Of a DNA stretch of 14,588 nucleotides, positions 6,085 to 12,957 are shown in pieces (within the stretch, counting starts at the first letter, position 1; every line of letters begins with the position of its first letter). Source of the DNA: an uncultured Bacilli bacterium (GTDB lineage: Bacteria > Bacillota_I > Bacilli_A > RF39 > UBA660); contig CANRMZ010000012.1 of NCBI GenBank assembly GCA_947631885.1, positions 1 to 14,588 of the forward strand. Direction: 5' to 3'. The position numbers and the translations under genes were made by a program. A model generated the notes under the pieces. The model had not been told where the DNA came from, ran no database searches, and saw only the letters and a program-made list of their open reading frames with translations.

Positions 6085-8897
6085 ATTTTAATGAAATAGA
6101 AAAGAAATGGCAAGAATATTGGGATAACAATAAAGTGTTTAAGGCAGTAACTGGAGATAGTTCTAAAAAGCCTTATTATATTTTAGTCGAGTTCCCTTAT
6201 CCAAGTGGAGCAGGTCTTCACGTTGGCCATGTAAGAAGCTATACTGCACAAGATGCGATAGCTCGTATGAAAAGAATGCAAGGATATAATGTTTTATATC
6301 CCATGGGTTGGGATGCTTTTGGTGCTCCTGCCGAGCAATACGCTATCAAAAATCATATTCATCCTAAAGAAGCAGTAAGAGAGAATATTAAAACCTTTAA
6401 AGGCCAAATGAAATCATTAGGTTTCTCATTTGACTGGGATCGAGAATTTTCAACAACTGATCCTGAATATTATAAATGGACCCAATGGCAATTCTTACAA
6501 TTTTATAAACATAATATGGCTTATAAAGCCTGTGTGCCTGTAAACTGGTGCCCAACATGCAAAAGTGTTCTTTCTAATGAAGATGCTGCAGGTGGCGTAT
6601 GTGAAAGATGTGGCTCTAAAGTAGTACAAAAAGAAAAATCCCAATGGATGCTTAGAATGAGTGACTATGCTGAAGACTTACTTAATGGTCTTGAAGATAC
6701 ACATTTTGCCGAGAAAGTAAAACTTGGTCAAATAAATTGGATTGGTAAAAGTGAGGGAGCAAATGTTACTTTTAAAGTAGCAAATACGGATTATGACTTT
6801 GTTGTCTATACAACTCGTCCTGATACTTTATTCGGGGTAACTTACTGTGTTCTTTCACCAGAACATGAACTTGTTCCTAAAATTACTACTAAAGAGCATG
6901 AGGAAGAAGTAAAAAAATATCAAGAAGCTTGTTCTTTAAAAAATGAAATGGAAAGAACCGAACTTAATAAAGAAAAAACAGGCGTTTTCACAGGAGCTTA
7001 TGCTATAAATCCTGTTAATGGTAAAGAAATACCTATTTATATTTCTGATTATGTTCTTGCAAGTTATGGAACAGGAGCTATTATGGCGGTACCTGCTCAT
7101 GATGAAAGAGACTATGACTTTGCTAAGAAATTTAATATCCCAATTATCCAAGTTCTTGAAGAAGTAACAGGAACACCTCATGAAAATGAGTTTAAGAAAA
7201 ATAGTATTGTTGCTATTGTTTATGATGAAAAAAATGATAAATATTTAACTATCAACTGGCATGAAAAAGGTGGAAGATTATTTATTGGTGGCACTATTAA
7301 AGAAGGTGAAAGTCCACTTGAATGTGCTTTAAGAGAAGTAAAAGAAGAAACAGGTTATAGTAATATTGAACTTGTTTGTGAAACACCAAAGATTAATCAC
7401 CATTATTATGCCTTTAATAAAGATAAATACTTTAATATAGAGTGTACAGGCTTTATGTTTAAGCTAAAAGATGATACTAAAGAAAGTCAAAATCTTGATG
7501 ATGATGAAGCCTTTGATGTTGAATGGGTAGATCAAAATACGCTTTCTGAAATCAAAGATGAGTTACACGCGAAAACACTTGAATATGCTTTAAATCCTGG
7601 AGCTATGGTAGGTGATGGTATTCACATTAATTCAAGCTTCTTAGATGGCCTTAATAAAAAAGATGCTATTGATACTATTATTAAATGGCTATCTGATAAT
7701 AAAATGGGTGAAAGAAAAGTCAATTATAAAATGAGAGATTGGATATTCTCAAGACAAAGATTCTGGGGCGAGCCAATCCCAATGATTAACTGCCCTAAGT
7801 GTGGCTGGGTACCAATGGATGAAAAAGATTTACCACTTCTTCTTCCTGATGTTGCTGAATATGAACCTACTGACAATGGTGAAAGCCCGCTTGCAAAAAT
7901 AGATTCTTTTGTTCATACAACTTGCCCTAAATGTGGTGGACCTGCAACTCGTGAAACTGATACAATGCCTAACTGGGCTGGTTCAAGCTGGTATTTCTTA
8001 AGATTCATGGATGCGAATAATGATAAAGAGTTTGCTAGTATGGATGCTATGAAATACTGGAATAAAGTTAACTGGTATAATGGGGGAATGGAACATACTG
8101 CAAGACATTTATTATATGCTAGATTCTGGGTTCAATTCTTATATAACATTGGCTTAGTACCTAATAAAGAAATGATTGATGTAAGAGTTAGTCATGGTAT
8201 GGTACTTGGCTCAAATAATGAAAAGATGAGTAAGAGTAAGGGTAATGTTATTAACCCTGATGACATTGTAAAAGAATATGGCGCTGATACTTTAAGAGTC
8301 TATGAAATGTTCATGGGTGATTATGAACAAGATGCTCCATGGAATACGGACTCTTTAAAAGGTTGTAAGAGATTTATTGATCGAGTAATTCGGCTTAAAG
8401 ATAAAGTAGATTTAAATAATAATGAGTATACACCAAAACTTGAAAGTTTAATTCATAAGAGTATTAAAAAGGTTGAAAATGACTTAAATTCAATGGGCTA
8501 TAATACTGCCGTATCAACTCTTATGATTTTACTTAATGCTTATGAAGATGAAGCATCTATAACTAGAAAAGATTATGAAACACTTCTTACATTGTTAAAC
8601 CCAATGGCTCCGCATATTACGGAAGAGTTAAATGAAAGCTTAGGCAACAAACCTATCTGCTTAAATAAATGGCCTGAATATGATGAAGCGAAAACTGTTG
8701 ATGATGAAAAGACTATTGCTGTTCAAATAAATGGTAAATTACGTGGATCTATTACTACAACATCAAGTGATAGTGAAGATGATATATTACAAAAAGCTAA
8801 AGATAATGAAAATGTTAAGAAATATATCGATGGAAAAGAAATTATTAAAACCATAGTTATTCCTGGGAAGATTGTTAACATTGTAATTAAAGGTTAA
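6081..8897 (+). CDS. leuS: Leucine--tRNA ligase with a Nudix hydrolase domain inserted in CP1
   Basis: This class I synthetase charges tRNA-Leu in the cytoplasm. It has 938 residues, roughly 130 more than usual bacterial LeuRS. Seen in order: HVGH (47-50), the first zinc-type cluster WCPTC...CERCG, editing-domain blocks YTTRPDTLFG and GTGAIMAVPAHDERD, the insert, GDGIHINSSFLDGL (from 511), RDWIFSRQRFWGEP, a second CPKCG pair, KMSKS (715-719), the anticodon-binding helices and a C-terminal domain. The insert, about residues 367-508, contains a full Nudix box at 404-426: G404-x5-E410-x7-R418-E-V-K-E422-E423-T-G-Y. All catalytic and editing landmarks flank it intact and the frame never breaks, so this is a fusion within an active enzyme, not an assembly join. 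The start is ATG 6081 with GAGGAG at 6066-6071; it is controlled by the T-box. Confidence 0.97.
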   Translation: MNFNEIEKKWQEYWDNNKVFKAVTGDSSKKPYYILVEFPYPSGAGLHVGHVRSYTAQDAIARMKRMQGYNVLYPMGWDAFGAPAEQYAIKNHIHPKEAVRENIKTFKGQMKSLGFSFDWDREFSTTDPEYYKWTQWQFLQFYKHNMAYKACVPVNWCPTCKSVLSNEDAAGGVCERCGSKVVQKEKSQWMLRMSDYAEDLLNGLEDTHFAEKVKLGQINWIGKSEGANVTFKVANTDYDFVVYTTRPDTLFGVTYCVLSPEHELVPKITTKEHEEEVKKYQEACSLKNEMERTELNKEKTGVFTGAYAINPVNGKEIPIYISDYVLASYGTGAIMAVPAHDERDYDFAKKFNIPIIQVLEEVTGTPHENEFKKNSIVAIVYDEKNDKYLTINWHEKGGRLFIGGTIKEGESPLECALREVKEETGYSNIELVCETPKINHHYYAFNKDKYFNIECTGFMFKLKDDTKESQNLDDDEAFDVEWVDQNTLSEIKDELHAKTLEYALNPGAMVGDGIHINSSFLDGLNKKDAIDTIIKWLSDNKMGERKVNYKMRDWIFSRQRFWGEPIPMINCPKCGWVPMDEKDLPLLLPDVAEYEPTDNGESPLAKIDSFVHTTCPKCGGPATRETDTMPNWAGSSWYFLRFMDANNDKEFASMDAMKYWNKVNWYNGGMEHTARHLLYARFWVQFLYNIGLVPNKEMIDVRVSHGMVLGSNNEKMSKSKGNVINPDDIVKEYGADTLRVYEMFMGDYEQDAPWNTDSLKGCKRFIDRVIRLKDKVDLNNNEYTPKLESLIHKSIKKVENDLNSMGYNTAVSTLMILLNAYEDEASITRKDYETLLTLLNPMAPHITEELNESLGNKPICLNKWPEYDEAKTVDDEKTIAVQINGKLRGSITTTSSDSEDDILQKAKDNENVKKYIDGKEIIKTIVIPGKIVNIVIKG

Positions 8898-8901
8898 AAT
8901 T

Positions 8902-8937
8902 AATAGCAAGATTTAAATATAAAATCTTGCTATTTTT
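8902..8937 (+). terminator. Terminator after leuS
   Basis: A 13-bp perfect stem (8902-8914 with 8922-8934) with a 7-base loop is followed by T residues 8935-8937. The core CAAGATTT/AAATCTTG is the same as in the terminator at 10356-10388. Confidence 0.85.
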
Positions 8938-8944
8938 ATGAAAA

Positions 8945-9003
8945 ATACGCTATAACTCCAAAAAGATACGAAATGGATTGACTTTTTTGGAGTTATAGCG
9001 TAT
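8945..9003 (+). repeat. 20-bp perfect inverted repeat over the ATPase promoter
   Basis: The left arm 8945-8964 (ATACGCTATAACTCCAAAAA) is the exact reverse complement of the right arm 8984-9003, with a 19-base centre. The right arm fills the space between the -35 and -10 boxes of the promoter and covers the first three bases of the -10; the -35 lies in the centre. A repressor operator or a small mobile-element end are both possible. Confidence 0.9.
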
Positions 9004-9006
9004 ATT
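8978..9006 (+). promoter_or_regulatory. Strong sigma-A type promoter of the AAA/DUF4143 gene
   Basis: TTGACT (8978-8983) and TATATT (9001-9006) are separated by 17 bases, each one mismatch from consensus. The expected transcript start, near 9013, is only about 10 bases before the ATG at 9024. Confidence 0.8.
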
Positions 9007-9023
9007 ATAAATGGGTGATGATA

Positions 9024-10340
9024 ATGCAAAGAAAAGCAATGAATGATCTAATCACTTGGAAAAATAAGAAAAATAGAAAACCTTTGCTTCTTTATGGAGC
9101 ACGTCAAGTTGGAAAAACTTACCTAGTAAAAGAATTTGGTAAAGAATATTTTAAAGATATTATCTATGTGAATTTTGAAACAAATGATATTGTAGGTAAA
9201 ATAATTGATGAAGATATTTCCCCTAGCTATATTATTAAGAACTTAGAAATAGCGTTTAATAAAAAAATAGACAAAGATAATACTTTGATATTTTTTGATG
9301 AAATTCAAAAAAATACAAGGGCTCTTACTTCTTTAAAATACTTTTATGAAGAAGCACCGGAATATTATGTTATTGGAGCAGGAAGTTTACTTGGGGTGCA
9401 AATAAGTAGAAAAGATTTTTCTTTCCCAGTAGGAAAGGTAGATTTTTTAACTATTTATCCTTTATCTTTTGATGAATTCTTAATTAATACACAAAATGAC
9501 TTGCTATTAAACAAGATAAAGGAATGTTATCATTCCAATGAACAAATGCCAAGCCAATTGCATAAACAAGCTTTAGACTTATATTACGATTATTTAGCTA
9601 TTGGAGGTATGCCGGAAGTAGTTCAAGAATTTATTAATTCTAATTCAATGCTAAATGCTATTGATTATCAAAGTGCAATAATAGAATCATATAAAAGTGA
9701 TATAACTAAATATAGTGATATAACCTATGCTCCTAAAATAATAGCAACATTTGATTCTATACCTGTTCAGCTTGCTAAAGATAACAAAAAATTCCAATAT
9801 AAGTTAGTTCAAAAAGGAGGAACAAGTACTATTTTTGGCGATTCAATTAATTGGCTAGTAGATGCTGGTATAGTAAATAAATGCGTTAAAACTAAAATAG
9901 GATTACCATTAAAAATGTATGAAGAGCTAGACTCATTTAAATTATATATGAATGATGTAGGATTACTTACAAACTTAAGTGAATTTCCCATATATTTAAT
10001 TAAGAATCGTGATGCAGTTAATGAATTGATGATTGGCATGCTAACTGAAAACTATATAGCAAGCTCTCTTAAATTTAATGGATTAAATATTAATTATTGG
10101 AAAAATGAATTTGATAGCAAATTAGATTTTATTTTACAATCTGAAAAGGGATTAATAATTCCTTTGGAAGTCAAGTCTAGTATTCATACGAAATCTAAGA
10201 GTTTAGCAAATTATATGAAAGAATATAATCCTAAATATGGAATTAGAATTTCTTCTAAAAATTTTGGCTTTAAAAATAATATAAAATCTGTTCCTCTTTA
10301 CGCAGCATTTTGTATAAATGCTAGCAGTTTAGATGATTAG
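9024..10340 (+). CDS. AAA ATPase with DUF4143 domain (ATP-binding protein)
   Basis: This encodes 438 residues. It has the family's typical opening (MQRKAMNDLITWKN..RKPLLLYG), Walker A GARQVGKT (25-32), Walker B LIFFDE (88-93) and the arginine-bearing AAA_14 region. The C-terminal DUF4143 part carries a nuclease-like LDF...LEVKSS signature (D368, E382, K384), as in PDDEXK folds. The family is widespread and often mobile in gut and environmental bacteria; its cellular role is not settled, so no function is assigned. ATG 9024 is chosen because GGTGAT (9014-9019) matches the 3' part of an extended Shine-Dalgarno; a GTG at 9015 lies at the expected transcript start. The gene is a single-gene unit with its own promoter, inverted repeat and terminator, consistent with an acquired cassette. 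Confidence 0.92.
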   Translation: MQRKAMNDLITWKNKKNRKPLLLYGARQVGKTYLVKEFGKEYFKDIIYVNFETNDIVGKIIDEDISPSYIIKNLEIAFNKKIDKDNTLIFFDEIQKNTRALTSLKYFYEEAPEYYVIGAGSLLGVQISRKDFSFPVGKVDFLTIYPLSFDEFLINTQNDLLLNKIKECYHSNEQMPSQLHKQALDLYYDYLAIGGMPEVVQEFINSNSMLNAIDYQSAIIESYKSDITKYSDITYAPKIIATFDSIPVQLAKDNKKFQYKLVQKGGTSTIFGDSINWLVDAGIVNKCVKTKIGLPLKMYEELDSFKLYMNDVGLLTNLSEFPIYLIKNRDAVNELMIGMLTENYIASSLKFNGLNINYWKNEFDSKLDFILQSEKGLIIPLEVKSSIHTKSKSLANYMKEYNPKYGIRISSKNFGFKNNIKSVPLYAAFCINASSLDD

Positions 10341-10355
10341 CAAATGAATTTAATT

Positions 10356-10388
10356 AAAAACAAGATTTCAACAGTAAATCTTGTTTTT
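10356..10388 (+). terminator. Terminator after the AAA/DUF4143 gene
   Basis: A 13-bp perfect stem (10356-10368 with 10376-10388) has a 7-base loop, and the T-run forms its 3' arm. The A-run on the 5' side makes it usable in both directions. Confidence 0.85.
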
Positions 10389-10416
10389 GCGTTGTTATAG
10401 CTAGTATTTTCTTACC

Positions 10417-10445
10417 TTGCAATACTATAGAATTTTTTGTAAAAT
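10417..10445 (+). promoter_or_regulatory. Promoter of the pseudouridine synthase gene, probably leaderless
   Basis: TTGCAA (10417-10422) and TAAAAT (10440-10445) are separated by 17 bases. The expected +1, about 7 bases past the -10, falls on the ATG at 10452. No Shine-Dalgarno sequence precedes that ATG. Confidence 0.65.
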
Positions 10446-10451
10446 GAGCTT

Positions 10452-11117
10452 ATGAAAAAAGAAAAACTTAAAATTTTATATGAAGATAAATTTATAATCG
10501 TGGTTTATAAAAAGCCTAATCTTTTAACGATTGGTACTGATAAAGAAAGAGAGAAAACTTTATTTCATGAAGTACTAGAATATGAAAAAAGGAAAAATAA
10601 GAATAACAAAATATTTGTGGTTCATCGTTTAGACAAAGATACGGAAGGCTTAGTTATTTTTGCTAAAGATATTAAGACTAAGAATATATTGCAACAAAAC
10701 TGGGATAATGTTGTAAGAAAATATGTGGCTTTAGTACACGGTCATATTAATAAGAAAAGGGAAACTTTAGTAAATTTACTTGCCGAGTCTAAAACTTATG
10801 AGGTTTATATAACGGATAATCCTAAAATAGGTAAAAAAGCTATAACTTCTTATGAAGTAATAACTCAAAATAAGGGTTATAGTCTTCTTGAAATAGATAT
10901 TAAAACCGGAAGAAAACATCAAATAAGAGTCCAACTAGCAAATATTAATCATCCTATCGCCGGAGATAAAAAGTATAGTAAACATAAAGATGGCTTTAGA
11001 AATCTATGCTTATGTGCTAACTATCTAAAATTTAACCATCCTGTTTTAAATAAAGATATAGAACTAAAAATAGATTATCCTAATATGTATGATGAAATCA
11101 TTAAAAAAAGTATCTAA
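10452..11117 (+). CDS. RluA-family RNA pseudouridine synthase
   Basis: This encodes 221 residues. The enzyme converts uridine to pseudouridine in rRNA or tRNA. It opens directly with the catalytic domain (ILYEDKFIIVVYKKPNLLT), so the N-terminal S4 RNA-binding domain of RluD/RluC-type enzymes is absent. The catalytic motif is HRLDKDTEGLVIFAK with Asp61; the family pattern HRLD-xx-TSG has Glu65 where Ser is usual. KTGRKHQIRVQLA and HPIAGDKKY are the other standard blocks. Which RNA site it modifies cannot be told. The ATG fits the family start exactly and no better start lies downstream. The TAA stop is inside a small hairpin that serves the opposite strand. Confidence 0.92.
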   Translation: MKKEKLKILYEDKFIIVVYKKPNLLTIGTDKEREKTLFHEVLEYEKRKNKNNKIFVVHRLDKDTEGLVIFAKDIKTKNILQQNWDNVVRKYVALVHGHINKKRETLVNLLAESKTYEVYITDNPKIGKKAITSYEVITQNKGYSLLEIDIKTGRKHQIRVQLANINHPIAGDKKYSKHKDGFRNLCLCANYLKFNHPVLNKDIELKIDYPNMYDEIIKKSI

Positions 11118-11126
11118 AAGATACTT
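11103..11126 (-). terminator. Minus-strand terminator downstream of cse60 and the minus-strand gene
   Basis: AAGTATCT (11108-11115) pairs perfectly with AGATACTT (11119-11126) around a 3-base loop. On the minus strand the hairpin runs into a T-run (complement of the A-run 11103-11109); on the plus strand only CAAAAAA follows. It therefore should stop minus-strand transcripts that have passed through cse60 antisense. Confidence 0.6.
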
Positions 11127-11155
11127 CAAAAAATGACAAAATAATTGATTATAAT
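11125..11155 (+). promoter_or_regulatory. Candidate promoter of the Cse60-like gene
   Basis: A perfect TATAAT lies at 11150-11155, 26 bases before the ATG. The best -35 is TTCAAA (11125-11130) with a long 19-base spacer, so the upstream half is weak or uses another sigma factor. Confidence 0.45.
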
Positions 11156-11180
11156 ATGCTAAAGTTATCCTGGTGATAAT

Positions 11181-11351
11181 ATGAAAGTGAAAATATTTGA
11201 TGAATCCCACGAAAAGGATTTAGAAAAAGATATTAACGAATTTTTATCTTCAGGAACGTATGATATAATAGAAATCAAGTTTCAGGTAGCTATAGGTGTC
11301 TGTGGTGAAGATCAGCTTTATTGCTTTAGTGCAATGATAATTTATAGCTAA
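11181..11351 (+). CDS. Cse60-family small protein
   Basis: This encodes 56 residues: MKVKIFDESHEKDLEKDINE at the start, then IIEIKFQVA and finally EDQLYCFSAMIIYS. The opening VxIFDExHEKDL and closing QLYCFSAMIIY match what I know of Cse60, a small protein first described among sporulation-associated genes of Bacillus subtilis. Its molecular role is unknown. The start is ATG 11181 with GGTGAT (11172-11177) as a close, extended-type binding site. Its TAA overlaps the TAG of the minus-strand gene tail to tail by four bases (11348-11351). No plus-strand terminator follows. Nothing else here shows that this organism makes spores. Confidence 0.85.
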   Translation: MKVKIFDESHEKDLEKDINEFLSSGTYDIIEIKFQVAIGVCGEDQLYCFSAMIIYS

Positions 11352-11614
11352 AGGATATACATGTTATTAGTCGTTGACTCAAAATCATCAGTCGATTTAA
11401 CATTTAAGCCTTCGAGTTTCGTAATTCTAGCATCAAGTCTTTGAATTGATCTTTCGATTTTAGCAAGCCTTTCTTCAATCTCTGAAGATGCATTATTAAA
11501 CGGCATATTAGGACCTGAATAAAATGATGAGTTAGCTTGAAATCCCATAGGGCCGGGATTCATGCCAGGCATAGAGCCATTATTTTCAAAAAAAGCCCCA
11601 CGATTTTTACGCAT
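11348..11614 (-). CDS. Small coiled-coil protein, unknown function
   Basis: This encodes 88 residues on the minus strand. The ribosome binding site GGGAGGA (complement of 11621-11627) is excellent and well spaced from the ATG at 11614-11612. Residues 1-42 are rich in Gly, Pro, Met, Asn and Phe and probably disordered. From about 44, EIEERLAKIERSIQRLDARI and the following residues form a heptad-like coiled coil to about 70. The tail ends in NNMYIL. Small proteins with a Gly/Pro/Asn head, a short coil and a MY-ending tail are common in Bacillota; I cannot name this one. It diverges from trmB (52-base gap) and converges on the Cse60-like gene, for which its transcript would be antisense. Confidence 0.75.
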   Translation of the reverse strand: MRKNRGAFFENNGSMPGMNPGPMGFQANSSFYSGPNMPFNNASSEIEERLAKIERSIQRLDARITKLEGLNVKSTDDFESTTNNMYIL

Positions 11615-11666
11615 AGTTATTCCTCCCTTATCAGTAATATATGCTATAGAAAGAAGTTGTTGCTAA

Positions 11667-12266
11667 ATGCGAATGAGAAATCCTAAAGATAAAGATGAAG
11701 TTATAAATAATTGTACTTTCTTTGTGGATGAAAATTTATTTTTAAATGATAATCCTATCTATATGGAAATAGGGATGGGTAAAGGTGACTTTATCTTAAA
11801 TATGGCTTTAGAAAATCCCAATATCAATTTTATTGGGGTGGAAAAATATTCTTCGGTAGCAAGTGTAGCTATTAAAAAAATAAGAGAATATGAATTAAAT
11901 AATCTTAAAATCATGATTATGGATATTAAGGATGCACCAGAATATCTTTATCATAAGATTGATAAAATATTTTTAAATTTTTCTGATCCATGGCCTAAAG
12001 CAAGACATGCGAAAAGAAGACTCACTCATGAAAATCAACTTAAAATATATGATAATTTATTTAAAGACAAAAAGATTATCGAGATGAAAACCGATAACGA
12101 TGACTTATTTGCTTTCTCTTTAGAAAGCTTCCAAAACTATGGCTATAAAATTATAAAATTAAGCTATGATTTGCATAAGGAAAATATTCCCAATATAATG
12201 ACTGAATACGAGGCTAAGTTTTCCTCAAAGGGCATCAAAATAAAATATGTAAAGGTGGAAAAATAA
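11667..12266 (+). CDS. trmB: tRNA (guanine-N7-)-methyltransferase
   Basis: This encodes 199 residues. TrmB uses S-adenosylmethionine to make m7G, usually at position 46 in the tRNA variable loop. Seen: the characteristic start MRMRNPK, the SAM-binding block EIGMGKGDFI (34-43), VEKYSSV, and the hallmark NFSDPWPKARHAKRRLTH (104-121), followed by KTDNDDLFAFSLESF and the TEYEAKFSSKG block. The length is slightly below the usual 210-220. The Shine-Dalgarno is weak (GAAAGAAG, 11649-11656); ATG 11667 is kept because MRxRN is the family N-terminus, though ATG 11673 is possible. TATGCT/TATAGA near 11640-11650 could be the -10, which would give a very short leader. Confidence 0.93.
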   Translation: MRMRNPKDKDEVINNCTFFVDENLFLNDNPIYMEIGMGKGDFILNMALENPNINFIGVEKYSSVASVAIKKIREYELNNLKIMIMDIKDAPEYLYHKIDKIFLNFSDPWPKARHAKRRLTHENQLKIYDNLFKDKKIIEMKTDNDDLFAFSLESFQNYGYKIIKLSYDLHKENIPNIMTEYEAKFSSKGIKIKYVKVEK

Positions 12267-12284
12267 TCTAAATAATGATATAAT
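12256..12284 (+). promoter_or_regulatory. Extended -10 promoter of the lipoprotein operon
   Basis: TGATATAAT (12276-12284) is a perfect extended -10. TGGAAA (12256-12261), at the end of trmB, is a partial -35 with 17-base spacing. The expected transcript start near 12291 leaves a leader of about 10 bases with the ribosome binding site AGGTG in it. Confidence 0.65.
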
Positions 12285-12300
12285 TATTATTAGGTGTTTT

Positions 12301-12945
12301 ATGAAAATAAAGTATGTTTTATTAATAGCCGTTTTATTTTTAATAACTGGTTGTCAAAACATTAGAAAAGATAGTATTGAAGATATCGTAGCCGTTATTG
12401 GTACACCACAAAAGAAATATAATGCCTATAATACAGGCTTTAAATATTATTTACCTACGGGTTTAGCTATCGATAAAGAGAATTTATATAATGTTACTTT
12501 ATCAAGTAGTAAATATAACTACTATTTATATGTAGATGTAATTAGTTATAATAGCAAAACTCCTTTTGAATATGAGGTAAATAAAGATGCTTATTATTCA
12601 GCTGCTTTATCTAGTGAAGGTAAAGCCGGATATGTCGAAATAAATTTAAAAGAAAATGGCCAATATTTGATTGAAATTATGTTTAATTATGCTAAAATAG
12701 AAGTAATGGTAGATTATGAGGATATCAATCTAGCATTAGACAATGCAGTATCAATATTAAGGAGCATAACATATAATGATGTAGTTATTGCTTCCCTAGT
12801 TTCTGATGATGTTTTAAACTTTGATGATGAAATTTATGATATCTTTGCTGATGTAAAAAATGATAGTAATTATATTGAAGTATCAACTGAGGATACCTCA
12901 AAGACTGAGGAAGATGAATATAAAGATCCTGATTTGATTAACTAG
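12301..12945 (+). CDS. Lipoprotein of unknown function
   Basis: This encodes 214 residues. The signal MKIKYVLLIAVLFLITGC has a good lipobox (LITGC, lipid-modified Cys18), so the mature protein should be tethered to the outer face of the membrane. The rest is one domain of about 150 residues rich in Tyr, Asn and Asp, with alternating hydrophobics suggesting beta strands (YYLPTGLAIDKENLYN, YNYYLYVDVISYN), then an acidic Ser/Thr/Glu tail from about 180. The ATG follows AGGTG (12292-12296). The gene heads a four-gene run with small gaps or overlaps, so it is probably expressed with the charged protein and the YtxG/YtxH pair. I do not recognise the family. Confidence 0.85.
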   Translation: MKIKYVLLIAVLFLITGCQNIRKDSIEDIVAVIGTPQKKYNAYNTGFKYYLPTGLAIDKENLYNVTLSSSKYNYYLYVDVISYNSKTPFEYEVNKDAYYSAALSSEGKAGYVEINLKENGQYLIEIMFNYAKIEVMVDYEDINLALDNAVSILRSITYNDVVIASLVSDDVLNFDDEIYDIFADVKNDSNYIEVSTEDTSKTEEDEYKDPDLIN

Positions 12946-12957
12946 GAAGGTGAAGTC

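Noticed and set aside
7160..7605. A separate Nudix gene or an assembly chimera inside leuS
   Set aside because: The frame is unbroken on both sides, no start with a binding site or stop marks a separate gene, and base use does not change, so an in-frame domain insertion fits better.
8945..9003. Inverted repeat as a plain transcription terminator of leuS
   Set aside because: leuS already has a good terminator at 8902-8937, the repeat has no T-run after it, and it coincides with a promoter.
12271..12290. AATAAT/ATTATT hairpin as a trmB terminator
   Set aside because: The stem is only A-T pairs, lacks a T-run, and overlaps a perfect extended -10.
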